Assembly (NCBI GenBank): GCA_030691805.1
Contig: JAUYDP010000078.1
Location: forward strand, 1 to 7,492
Source: Dehalococcoidia bacterium
GTDB taxonomy: Bacteria > Chloroflexota > Dehalococcoidia > JAUYDP01
Length of the DNA stretch: 7,492 nucleotides
Direction of reading: 5' to 3'
The notes beneath the pieces are model-generated. The model had not been told where the DNA came from. It made no database searches and worked only from the letters and a program-made list of their open reading frames with translations. The position numbers and the translations under genes were made by a program. Below, in pieces: positions 1 to 5,627 of this stretch (its first letter is position 1; each line of letters begins with the position of its first letter).

Positions 1-77
1 TCCCCTCGGCTCAGTCGGCGCACAAAGTAGGCGACGGCAGGCCGGGAGAAGGCATCCAGCAAACCGTCCACAACCCC
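1..77 (-). pseudogene. C-terminal remnant of the BlaI-type repressor, in frame beyond the stop
   Basis: Reading on past the TAA in the same frame gives 25 codons without another stop: GVVDGLLDAF SRPAVAYFVR RLSRG. A run of this kind (helix, short linker, then PAVAYFVRRLS) is what BlaI/MecI dimerisation domains look like, so this is the rest of the same gene and not an unrelated ORF. The frame is still open at the window edge. A single substitution from AAA, CAA or GAA would create the TAA. The cause could be a nonsense mutation in a decaying gene or a base-call error. Confidence 0.75.
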
Positions 78-353
78 TTATACGACCCTACCGGAGAACT
101 CATCTCTGGTCATTGCTGGGCTATAGACGTGGGAGTTTCCAACTTTCGAGCGGTGCAAAAGGCCCTTTTTCTTAAGCCTACTTAAGATGGTTAGCACAGT
201 GGTATAGGCCAGGTCTCGCCGCTCTCTCAGAGCCGCTTGAACCTCTCCAACCGATGCTGGTCCCCCGTCCCAGAGGAATTCCATCACCACGGTCTCCAGC
301 GGGCCCAGGGCTTTGGCCATGCCAGCCCGATTTGGGTCAAATTTGAACTTCAA
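78..353 (-). CDS. BlaI/MecI/CopY-family repressor, cut short by an in-frame TAA
   Basis: Winged-helix repressor of the BlaI/MecI/CopY type. Such dimeric repressors are usually inactivated by a membrane-bound BlaR/MecR-type peptidase. The 91-residue product has the typical N-terminal start (LGPLETVVMEFLW, about residues 16-28), then ASVGEVQAAL and the recognition region LAYTTVLTILSRLKKKGLL, and the wing GNSHVYSP. Family members are usually about 120-130 residues with a C-terminal dimerisation helix pair. Here that part is cut off by TAA at 78-80, although the same frame continues with family-like sequence to the window edge. The longest frame starts at TTG (351-353), preceded by GAGAG six bases upstream. 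An internal ATG (318-320) giving MAKALGPLE also fits the family. The partner peptidase, if any, would lie beyond position 1. The family call is firm; whether the protein works is doubtful. Confidence 0.85.
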   Translation of the reverse strand: MKFKFDPNRAGMAKALGPLETVVMEFLWDGGPASVGEVQAALRERRDLAYTTVLTILSRLKKKGLLHRSKVGNSHVYSPAMTRDEFSGRVV

Positions 354-370
354 TAAACGCTCTCGGAATT

Positions 371-385
371 ACTACATGTTGTAGT
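371..385. promoter_or_regulatory. Palindromic operator, probably for the BlaI-type repressor
   Basis: Perfect inverted repeat ACTACA-TGT-TGTAGT. It contains the TACA...TGTA half-sites typical of BlaI/MecI/CopY operators. It begins three bases downstream of the -10 box of the repressor's own promoter, so it covers the expected transcription start, and it lies 17 bases upstream of the TTG start. This placement implies autorepression. Whether it also affects the divergent hydrolase promoter, more than 50 bp away, cannot be seen. Confidence 0.7.
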
Positions 386-388
386 GGG

Positions 389-417
389 ATTTTAGACGCG
401 TACGGTCCGTTTGTCAA
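389..417 (-). promoter_or_regulatory. Sigma70-type promoter of the BlaI-type repressor gene
   Basis: On the minus strand, a perfect -35 TTGACA (412-417) and a -10 TAAAAT (389-394) are separated by exactly 17 bases. The predicted start, near 382, falls inside the palindromic operator. Confidence 0.75.
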
Positions 418-438
418 CCCCAACTTGAAGACAGATTA

Positions 439-467
439 TTGACTAAGAACGGACATCCGCCTATCAT
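439..467 (+). promoter_or_regulatory. Sigma70-type promoter of the TatD-family gene
   Basis: TTGACT (439-444) and TATCAT (462-467) are separated by 17 bases. The expected start is near 474, giving a leader of about 30 nt with AAGGAGA at 494-500, five bases before the ATG. It diverges from the repressor promoter on the other strand. Confidence 0.6.
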
Positions 468-505
468 GCCCCCATGAATACAGCATCAAAGCGAAGGAGA
501 TAAGT

Positions 506-1258
506 ATGTACTGCGATTCCCATTGCCATCTGGATGGCTACGAGGAAGGCCAGTTGGCCGCCCTCCTGGAAAACGCCAGGAACAAAGGGGTCGAGCTGGT
601 GGTTGGAGTAGGCACCACTCTCGAAGCCTCGGAGATCGCCACTGACCTAAGCCGCCGGTTTCCCAACGTAGTCCCGGCGGTGGGCGTACATCCCTGGTGG
701 GCCATCCCGCTGGAAGGGGAAGCCCTGGCTACGTTAAAGCGGTTGGCAGGCTTGAAGGGGGTAGTTGCCATCGGCGAAGTCGGGATTGACTCGGAGCGTT
801 ACCCAGATACGGTTGATCTTCAGTGGCAGTCCTTCCGGCAGGAGGTGGCCCTGGCCAAAGAGATGGGCCTGCCCCTCCTTCTACATTGCAAAGGGGACCG
901 CCCCAGGGTACTGGAGTACCTGCGCAGCCAGGGCGCTACTCGGGGCGTGTTCCACGGCTTCACCGGCGATTCGATAGAAGCCAGTGAGTGGCTGGACCTC
1001 GGGCTCTACATAGGCATCGGTCTGCGGGCCTTCACTCGAGACCCATCCCCAGTGCGGGAACAGGCCATAGCTTCTATCCCACTGGACCGGATCCTGCTGG
1101 AGACCGACTCCTCGCCGCGGTCATATGCCAGCGAGGAGGCCATGGAGCCTGCCAGGGTGGTGGACGTGGCCCAAAAGGTGGCCCGGCTCCACGGCGTGAG
1201 CGCTGAGGAAGTGGGGCGGCGCACCACGGCGAATGTGCGGGCGATGCTGGGGATGTAG
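506..1258 (+). CDS. TatD-family metal-dependent hydrolase
   Basis: A 250-residue TIM-barrel hydrolase of the TatD family, close to the usual 250-265 residues. These are cytoplasmic, divalent-metal-dependent enzymes. Several are reported as 3'-5' DNases linked to DNA repair or turnover, but the substrate of this one cannot be read from sequence. All expected metal-ligand motifs are present in order: HCHLD with H6 and H8, GEVGID with E91, LLLHCKG with H127, VFHGFTG with H150, and LLETDSSPR with D201. The GVHPW motif is at 60-64. The start is fixed by AAGGAGA five bases upstream of the ATG. The gene is divergent from the BlaI-type repressor and appears monocistronic, since the next gene has its own Shine-Dalgarno sequence after a repeat-bearing spacer. 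It looks intact and ordinary. Confidence 0.93.
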   Translation: MYCDSHCHLDGYEEGQLAALLENARNKGVELVVGVGTTLEASEIATDLSRRFPNVVPAVGVHPWWAIPLEGEALATLKRLAGLKGVVAIGEVGIDSERYPDTVDLQWQSFRQEVALAKEMGLPLLLHCKGDRPRVLEYLRSQGATRGVFHGFTGDSIEASEWLDLGLYIGIGLRAFTRDPSPVREQAIASIPLDRILLETDSSPRSYASEEAMEPARVVDVAQKVARLHGVSAEEVGRRTTANVRAMLGM

Positions 1259-1275
1259 GCGAAGTATGAGCCGTC

Positions 1276-1310
1276 CATCCGTTATCCGTTCCTCTCATCC
1301 GTTATCCGTT
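1276..1310. repeat. Short tandem repeat of ATCCGTT heptamers
   Basis: CATCCGTTATCCGTT occurs at 1276-1290 and again at 1296-1310, separated by CCTCT. Each copy is itself two ATCCGTT heptamers, so the heptamer occurs four times. It lies in the spacer after the TatD-family gene. No function is evident. A different heptamer array occurs at 6526-6567. Confidence 0.8.
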
Positions 1311-1331
1311 GGGAAACCTTCTTCCAAACCA

Positions 1332-1360
1332 TTGTGATAACGGTATATGAGCCGCATACT
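1332..1360 (+). promoter_or_regulatory. Possible promoter of the YgiT-type gene
   Basis: TTGTGA (1332-1337) and CATACT (1355-1360) with a 17-base spacer, each matching four of six consensus positions. The expected start near 1367 would leave a leader of about 29 nt before the ATG at 1396. The small inverted repeat GTAT(N9)ATAC at 1343-1359 overlaps it and could be an autoregulatory site, but the arms are too short to be sure. Confidence 0.35.
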
Positions 1361-1395
1361 GGTCGGTGGGAGCCAGGTCTAAGGAGGAGGACCCC

Positions 1396-1623
1396 ATGAA
1401 ATGTGTAATTTGCAAGGTCGGAGAAACGAAGCTCGACAAGGCGACCGGAACGCTGGAGCGTGACTCCATGGTCCTTGTGTTCAAAGGCGTCCCGGCGGAC
1501 GTCTGTGCAAACTGTGGGGAAGAATACGTGGATGAGGAGACTACCGCGCGGCTTCTCCTGGCTGCGGAAGAAGCAGCGCGGGCCGGAGTTCAGGTAGACG
1601 TCCGTTCGTACGTGACGGCGTAG
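1396..1623 (+). CDS. YgiT-type zinc-finger protein (MqsA N-domain-like), orphan antitoxin candidate
   Basis: A 75-residue protein with two CxxC pairs, C3-VI-C6 and C37-AN-C40, that would bind one zinc ion. It has the GVPADVCANCGEEYVDEETT core typical of YgiT-type fingers, the zinc-binding half of MqsA-like antitoxins. The C-terminal part (about 50-75) is a helix rich in Ala and Glu; there is no separate HTH DNA-binding domain, so it is a short form. The start is ATG 1396 because AAGGAGGAGG at 1381-1390 lies five bases upstream; a longer GTG start at 1366 has no such support. Genes of this type often sit beside a small DUF4258/MqsR-like toxin. None is visible: the upstream spacer is too short and the downstream neighbour is a transposase. 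The domain call is good; the antitoxin role is inference. Confidence 0.82.
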   Translation: MKCVICKVGETKLDKATGTLERDSMVLVFKGVPADVCANCGEEYVDEETTARLLLAAEEAARAGVQVDVRSYVTA

Positions 1624-1658
1624 TTATCGGCTAGAGCGGCACATGGGAGCACAAGTGT

Positions 1659-2276
1659 ATGAACGCCGAGCACAGTCTGAGTCTTCAGCATCGCCGCTCG
1701 ATTCGTCTGGCCGGATATGACTATGGGCAGGTCGGCGCATATTTCTTGACCATTTGCGCCTACAGCCACGAATGCCTGTTTGGTGAAATCGCGGATGGCG
1801 AAATGGTGGTAAACGCGTACGGCATGAGTGTTCTGGCGTGCTGGGGAGACCTGCCGCATCATTACAGAAACGTGCTTTTGGATGCATTTGTAATCAGGCC
1901 CAATCACGTGCATGGGATTGTGATACTGACCGGTTCTGGCAGTGAAGTTGTAGGGGCGGGTTTGAAACCCGCCCCTACGGTACCCCAAAAGCCCGCCCCT
2001 ACAGTCACCGCCAAACCCGCCCCTAGCGCTGACGCCAAGGTGCATCCATTATCGGAAATCACCCGCGCCTTCAAAACGTTCTCATCCCGCCGCATTAACG
2101 AGCTACGCCGTACTCCAGGCGTTCCCGTTTGGCAAGGGAACTACTACGAACACATAATCCGCAACGAAGATGAGATGAACCGAATCCGTGAATACATTAT
2201 CCATAACCCAAGCCGCTGGGCAGAAGACGTAGAGAACCCTGGTAGAACCCAAACTGGGATTCGCCACAGCCTGTAG
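1659..2276 (+). CDS. REP-associated tyrosine transposase (RAYT, Y1_Tnp family) with a REP inside its frame
   Basis: A 205-residue HUH-type single-strand transposase of the IS200/IS605-like Y1 family. RAYTs act on REP hairpins in single-stranded DNA. Visible motifs are RRSIRLAGYDY near the N-terminus, the Y1-fold strand YFLTICAY (28-35), the metal-binding HUH motif NHVHGIV (H83, H85), and WQGNYYEHIIRNEDE, with the nucleophilic tyrosine at Y162 or Y163, followed by REYIIHNPSRW. Between HUH and tyrosine (98-126) lies a proline-rich insert: GAGLKPAPT followed by an 8-residue repeat, KPAPTVPQ, KPAPTVTA, KPAPSADA. It is encoded by a perfect REP palindrome and its half copies. The TAG stop lies inside a second REP, so the C-terminal tail after about residue 195 may be insertion-derived. 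GGGAG nine bases upstream supports the ATG. All catalytic motifs are intact, but activity with the insert is unproven. Confidence 0.9.
   Translation: MNAEHSLSLQHRRSIRLAGYDYGQVGAYFLTICAYSHECLFGEIADGEMVVNAYGMSVLACWGDLPHHYRNVLLDAFVIRPNHVHGIVILTGSGSEVVGAGLKPAPTVPQKPAPTVTAKPAPSADAKVHPLSEITRAFKTFSSRRINELRRTPGVPVWQGNYYEHIIRNEDEMNRIREYIIHNPSRWAEDVENPGRTQTGIRHSL
1950..1978. repeat. REP palindrome inside the transposase frame
   Basis: Perfect 29-bp inverted repeat: 14-base arms GTAGGGGCGGGTTT and AAACCCGCCCCTAC around a single central G. It lies in codons 98-107 of the transposase and encodes VGAGLKPAPT. It is identical to the copy at 2273-2301 apart from the central base, so the two are inverted relative to each other. 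Confidence 0.95.
1965..2036 (+). repeat. In-frame 24-bp tandem repeat derived from the REP right arm
   Basis: The REP right-arm core CCCGCCCCTA recurs at 1968, 1992 and 2016, exactly 24 nt apart, giving three eight-codon units starting KPAP. The spacing keeps the transposase frame open. The first unit contains the right arm of the complete palindrome; the next two lack a left arm. Confidence 0.9.
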
Positions 2277-2301
2277 GGGCGGGTTTCAAACCCGCCCCTA
2301 C
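2273..2301. repeat. REP palindrome containing the transposase stop codon
   Basis: Perfect 29-bp inverted repeat with the same 14-base arms as the internal copy and a central C. The TAG at 2274-2276 ends the transposase and is part of the left arm. As RNA it would form a very stable hairpin at the mRNA 3' end. No T-run follows, so it is not a classical intrinsic terminator, though it could block exonucleases or attenuate transcription. Confidence 0.95.
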
Positions 2302-2460
2302 CTGCCCCAGAAACCGCGCCGTACCTGCCCCAGAAACCCCGGCTCTAGTAACCAGAAAGCACGCCCCGTACCTGCCGACAAGCCCGCCCTTTCGTGGCTG
2401 ATACACCCCGACCTGCGATGACCACCAAACTGCCCCTACGACAGCCACAAAGCCGTTCCA
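2288..2460 (+). repeat. Degenerate REP right-arm array, period 22-24 bp
   Basis: After the complete palindrome, decayed right-arm copies begin near 2288, 2311, 2334, 2356, 2380, 2403, 2427 and 2449. The first two repeats share TACCTGCCCCAGAAACC (2299-2315 and 2322-2338). Later copies such as AAAGCACGCCCCGTAC and AAACTGCCCCTACG are clearly diverged. This array fills most of the 256-bp gap between the transposase and argC. A small inverted repeat, GCGGG(N8)CCCGC, follows at 2468-2485. No gene is evident here. Confidence 0.75.
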
Positions 2461-2493
2461 CGATGGAGCGGGCTGTGATTCCCGCCCCCCGGC

Positions 2494-2523
2494 TTGAACC
2501 AAAACCCCTCCTAACTGTATACT
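2494..2523 (+). promoter_or_regulatory. Promoter of the argCJ-transporter operon
   Basis: TTGAAC (2494-2499) and TATACT (2518-2523) with an 18-base spacer. The expected start is near 2530, within a few bases of the argC ATG at 2533. There is no Shine-Dalgarno sequence before that ATG, so the transcript is probably leaderless or nearly so. No arginine-repressor box was recognised. Confidence 0.55.
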
Positions 2524-2532
2524 ACCCTTGCT

Positions 2533-3543
2533 ATGAAGATCGGCATCTTAGGTGTCACTGGTTACTCCGGGTCAGAGCTAACCCGCTGGCTGCTCCGTCA
2601 CCCGGAGGTCACCATAACCAGCGTCACAGGGCGCTCCTACGTGGGCCAGAAGCTGGGAGAGGCGTTTCCCTACCTGGCCGAGCTGGACCTTACTATCGGG
2701 GAGGAACTGGATAGCGTAGACCTGGTCTTCTCCGGGCTGCCCGGGGAGACCAGCGCCGAGTCCCTTCTTCCCTATATTAAGAAGGGCATACCGGCGGTGG
2801 ATATCAGCCCGGACTTCCGACTCAAAGACGCCGCCGTCCACAAGCAGTGGTATGGCTTCACCCATCCAGCGCCCCAGCTCCTGGCGGAATCGGTTTACGG
2901 CCTGGTGGAGCTCAACCGGCCGCAAATCCCGGCGGCCCGCCTGGTAGCAAACCCCGGCTGCTACCCCACATCCGCCATCCTGGCCCTGGCGCCGGCCCTC
3001 AAGGCGGGGATCATCAAGCCGGAGATAATCGTTGATAGCAAGTCCGGGGTCTCCGGCGCTGGCCGCACCCTTAGCCTGACCGCCCACTTCTCAGAGGCCA
3101 ATGAGAACGTTCAGGCCTATTCCCTGGGAGGCCACCGCCACCTGCCGGAGATGGTCCAGGAGTTGGAGCGGTTGAGCGGGGGCCGGGTCTCCCTAACCTT
3201 CGTCCCCCATCTTATACCCATGACGCGGGGCATCCTGAGCACCTGCTACGCCCCGTTGGAAAGGGAGATGAAGACACAGGAGGTGCGGGACCTCTACCAC
3301 GATTTCTATCGGGGGGAGGCCTTCGTTCGGGTGGTGAACGCGCCACCGCAGACGAAACAGACCCTGGGCACCAACCTCTGCCTCGTCCACCCGGTGGTTG
3401 ACCCCCGGACAGGAAGGCTGATCGTGGTCAGTTGCCTTGACAACCTGGTAAAAGGGGCCGCCGGCCAGGCCATCCAAAACATGAACCTGATGCTCGGCCT
3501 GCCCGAGACCATGGGCCTTCAGGGCGCGGCGGTCTTCCCGTGA
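2533..3543 (+). CDS. argC: N-acetyl-gamma-glutamyl-phosphate reductase
   Basis: Cytoplasmic NADPH-dependent reductase of the third step of ornithine/arginine synthesis, converting N-acetylglutamyl-5-phosphate to N-acetylglutamate semialdehyde. The 336-residue length fits the type 1 family. The N-terminal Rossmann fold starts with GILGVTGYSGSEL (4-16). SGLP (67-70) and DISPDFRL (90-97) follow. The catalytic cysteine is C143 in NPGCYPT, followed by SKSGVSGAGR (169-178). The HRHLPE motif at 201-206 supplies the active-site histidine. The C-terminus returns to the cofactor domain with DNLVKGAAGQAIQNMN. The ATG at 2533 puts the Rossmann glycine motif at the expected distance from the start; no Shine-Dalgarno sequence is present and the promoter abuts the start. 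It overlaps argJ by four bases (GTGA). Confidence 0.97.
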   Translation: MKIGILGVTGYSGSELTRWLLRHPEVTITSVTGRSYVGQKLGEAFPYLAELDLTIGEELDSVDLVFSGLPGETSAESLLPYIKKGIPAVDISPDFRLKDAAVHKQWYGFTHPAPQLLAESVYGLVELNRPQIPAARLVANPGCYPTSAILALAPALKAGIIKPEIIVDSKSGVSGAGRTLSLTAHFSEANENVQAYSLGGHRHLPEMVQELERLSGGRVSLTFVPHLIPMTRGILSTCYAPLEREMKTQEVRDLYHDFYRGEAFVRVVNAPPQTKQTLGTNLCLVHPVVDPRTGRLIVVSCLDNLVKGAAGQAIQNMNLMLGLPETMGLQGAAVFP

Positions 3544-4754
3544 TCCAGTCCATACAGACCATTCCCGGCGGCACGGTGACCTCTCCCCAGGGATTCCTGG
3601 CTGGGGCCACCTCCGCCTCCATAAAGCCGGGGACCCAGAGGCTGGACCTGGCCATGCTCTTCTCCACCGCGCCCTGCATCGCGGCCGGCGTCTTCACTCG
3701 CAATCGGGTGGCGGCTGCTCCGGTGCTGCTTTGCAGGGAACACCTTTCGGAAGGAAAGGCCAGGGCGGTAGTGGCCAACAGCGGCTTCGCCAACGCCTGC
3801 ACCGGGCCAGAAGGGCTAGAGGATGCCCGGGAGACAGCCTCTCTGGCAGCCGCCAAGCTGGGCGTGCCCAAGACGCAGGTCCTGGTGATGAGCACCGGGG
3901 TCATTGGGGTCCCATTGCCCATGGAGCGCATCCGCGAGGGGATCAAGAGACTGTCCCTTTCTCCATCCGGAGGAAACGAACTGGCCCAAGCCATCATCAC
4001 CACCGATACCCGGACCAAGGAGATTGGGCTTGATTTTGAGCTCGGCCAGACGCGGGCCACCATGGGTGGAGTAGCCAAGGGAGCGGGGATGATACACCCC
4101 GATATGGCCACCATGCTCTCTATCATTACTACTGATGCCCGCGTAGACCCCGCTTACCTGCCGCAGGCCCTGGTGCAGGCGGTGAGTCTTTCCTTCAACA
4201 TGATCAGTATAGACGGGGATACCAGCACCAACGACACGGTGTTGCTCCTGGCCAACGGACTGGCCGGCAACAGCCCTATTGAGGAGTCCTCACCCCACCG
4301 GCAGGTCTTTCAAGAGGCTCTAAACCGCGCCTGCCTTTATCTGGCTAAAGAGGTGGCCCGTGACGGCGAAGGAGCCAACTGCCTCATCGAGGTCTGCGTG
4401 GAAGGGGCCGCCAGCGCCGAGGAGGCCCGGGCCGCGGCGCGAACCATCGTCGCGTCTCCGCTGGTCAAGTGCGCCGTCCACGGGGCCGACCCCAACTGGG
4501 GCCGGGTACTGGCGGCCCTGGGGCGCAGCGGCGCCCAGGTGGATGAAGGACGACTGGAGGTCTTCGTAGGTGACATTTGTGTCTCGACAGGTGGAAGGCC
4601 TCAGCCCTTCGATCAGGACAGGGCTCGGGGCTTACTGCAACGCCCAGAGGTGCTCCTGCGGGTCTGCTTGGGCCTGGGCGATGGCGAAGCCCGGGCCTGG
4701 GGCTGTGACCTGACCGAAGAATACGTAAAAATAAACAGCGCCTACACCACCTAG
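3540..4754 (+). CDS. argJ: Glutamate N-acetyltransferase / ornithine acetyltransferase (ArgJ)
   Basis: ArgJ transfers the acetyl group from N-acetylornithine to glutamate, recycling acetyl in arginine synthesis. Some ArgJ proteins also use acetyl-CoA, and sequence alone does not settle which applies here. The precursor self-cleaves into alpha and beta chains. The cleavage motif KGAGMIHPDMATML (180-193) is intact, with T191 as nucleophile and new beta-chain N-terminus. STGVIG (118-123) supplies the oxyanion-hole Thr-Gly. Other family blocks are GFLAGATSASIKP (18-30), FTRNRVAAAPV (52-62), NSGFANACTG (80-89), DGDTSTNDT, the DPNWGR motif and the C-terminal KINSAYTT. The 404-residue length is normal. 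The start is GTG at 3540, whose last two bases are the first two of the argC stop, so translation is probably coupled; no good Shine-Dalgarno sequence is seen. Confidence 0.97.
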   Translation: MIQSIQTIPGGTVTSPQGFLAGATSASIKPGTQRLDLAMLFSTAPCIAAGVFTRNRVAAAPVLLCREHLSEGKARAVVANSGFANACTGPEGLEDARETASLAAAKLGVPKTQVLVMSTGVIGVPLPMERIREGIKRLSLSPSGGNELAQAIITTDTRTKEIGLDFELGQTRATMGGVAKGAGMIHPDMATMLSIITTDARVDPAYLPQALVQAVSLSFNMISIDGDTSTNDTVLLLANGLAGNSPIEESSPHRQVFQEALNRACLYLAKEVARDGEGANCLIEVCVEGAASAEEARAAARTIVASPLVKCAVHGADPNWGRVLAALGRSGAQVDEGRLEVFVGDICVSTGGRPQPFDQDRARGLLQRPEVLLRVCLGLGDGEARAWGCDLTEEYVKINSAYTT

Positions 4755-5627
4755 ATGCGAATTAGCCGGTGGCTGAGCATCCCCACCATTGGAGCGGTGG
4801 TTATCTGGGGAGTCGTGCCTACAGCTACCAAGTTCGCCCTGCGGGACTTCGATCCCCTGGGCCTGGTCCTGCTCCGGCTGATCATTACTTCCTTCATATT
4901 CTTCGCCTGGCTGGTAATTGCTGAGCGAGACTGGGGGGTGAAGAAACAGGACCTGCCCCTCCTCTGCCTGGCTGGAATCGTCGGCGCAGGAGTCTTCCAG
5001 ACACTATTCACCCTCGGCGTTAACATCACCACCGCCAGCAACACCGGAGTTATCATGGCTCTAGCGCCCATTTTCACCACGCTGGTGGCAGCAGCCACCG
5101 GCCAGGACAAGCTACGTAGCCTGACCCTCCTGGGAGTGCTGGTTTCCTTCGGTGGGGTATTCCTGCTGGTGGAAGGCAAAGGCGTTGGGATACAGACCAA
5201 GGGCCTGCTCGGAGACCTGATCATCATCGCCGCCGCCTTCGCTTGGGCGCTCTACCCAATCGCCGCTGCCCCACTCTTACGGCGGTACACCGTCCTCAAG
5301 ACCACCACTTATGCCACGGTGCTAGCAGCGGTGGCCGTCATACCTTTTACCCTGGGGTCCCTGGCGAAACAGGACTGGTCGAACATCTCGGTTGAAAGCT
5401 GGATAGGGAGCGCTTACTTCATCGTCTTTGGAGGCCTGGTGGCCTGGTGGCTCTGGGGTAAAGGCATCCGGAGGCTGGGTCCCACCCAGACCATGGTGTA
5501 TTACTACTTTCAACCGCTGGTAGGGGTCGCCGCCGCTATTATTCTCCTGGCAGAGCAACTTAACGCGTTGCAATTCGGCGGAATCGGCGCCATCCTCCTT
5601 GGGGTCGGGCTGGCCCGCAAATGGTAG
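4755..5627 (+). CDS. EamA/DMT-superfamily transporter, first of a tandem pair
   Basis: A 290-residue integral membrane protein of the drug/metabolite transporter superfamily, with about ten hydrophobic segments in two EamA repeats (roughly residues 10-140 and 150-288). Visible hallmarks are the first helix with VVIWGVVPTATKFAL, LLRLIITSFIFF, the TTASNTGVIMALAPIF block ending repeat 1's core, and the second-repeat blocks LLGDLIIIAAAFAWALYP and YYYFQPLVGVAAAIILLAEQL. Members export amino acids or other metabolites, or move sugars and drugs; the substrate is unknown here. The ATG directly follows the argJ TAG with no gap and no Shine-Dalgarno sequence, so expression probably depends on argCJ. 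It overlaps the next gene by seven bases. In repeat 2 the common LGE motif reads LAEQL, with E267 retained. Confidence 0.9.
   Translation: MRISRWLSIPTIGAVVIWGVVPTATKFALRDFDPLGLVLLRLIITSFIFFAWLVIAERDWGVKKQDLPLLCLAGIVGAGVFQTLFTLGVNITTASNTGVIMALAPIFTTLVAAATGQDKLRSLTLLGVLVSFGGVFLLVEGKGVGIQTKGLLGDLIIIAAAFAWALYPIAAAPLLRRYTVLKTTTYATVLAAVAVIPFTLGSLAKQDWSNISVESWIGSAYFIVFGGLVAWWLWGKGIRRLGPTQTMVYYYFQPLVGVAAAIILLAEQLNALQFGGIGAILLGVGLARKW

Noticed and set aside
1366..1395. GTG start extending the YgiT-type protein upstream by ten residues
   Set aside because: A near-perfect AAGGAGGAGG lies five bases before the ATG at 1396, and the family begins with MKCxxC.
1590..2045. Minus-strand ORF opposite the transposase
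   Set aside because: It is the shadow of a well-supported transposase frame with conserved HUH and tyrosine motifs. The peptide has no recognisable domain.
2273..2301. Rho-independent terminator after the transposase
   Set aside because: The hairpin is strong but no T-run follows on the plus strand, and the identical element occurs inside the gene, so it is better called a REP.
3428..4126. Long minus-strand ORF opposite argC/argJ
   Set aside because: The plus strand encodes ArgC and ArgJ with all catalytic motifs intact; the reverse frame is low-complexity Ser/Pro/Arg sequence.
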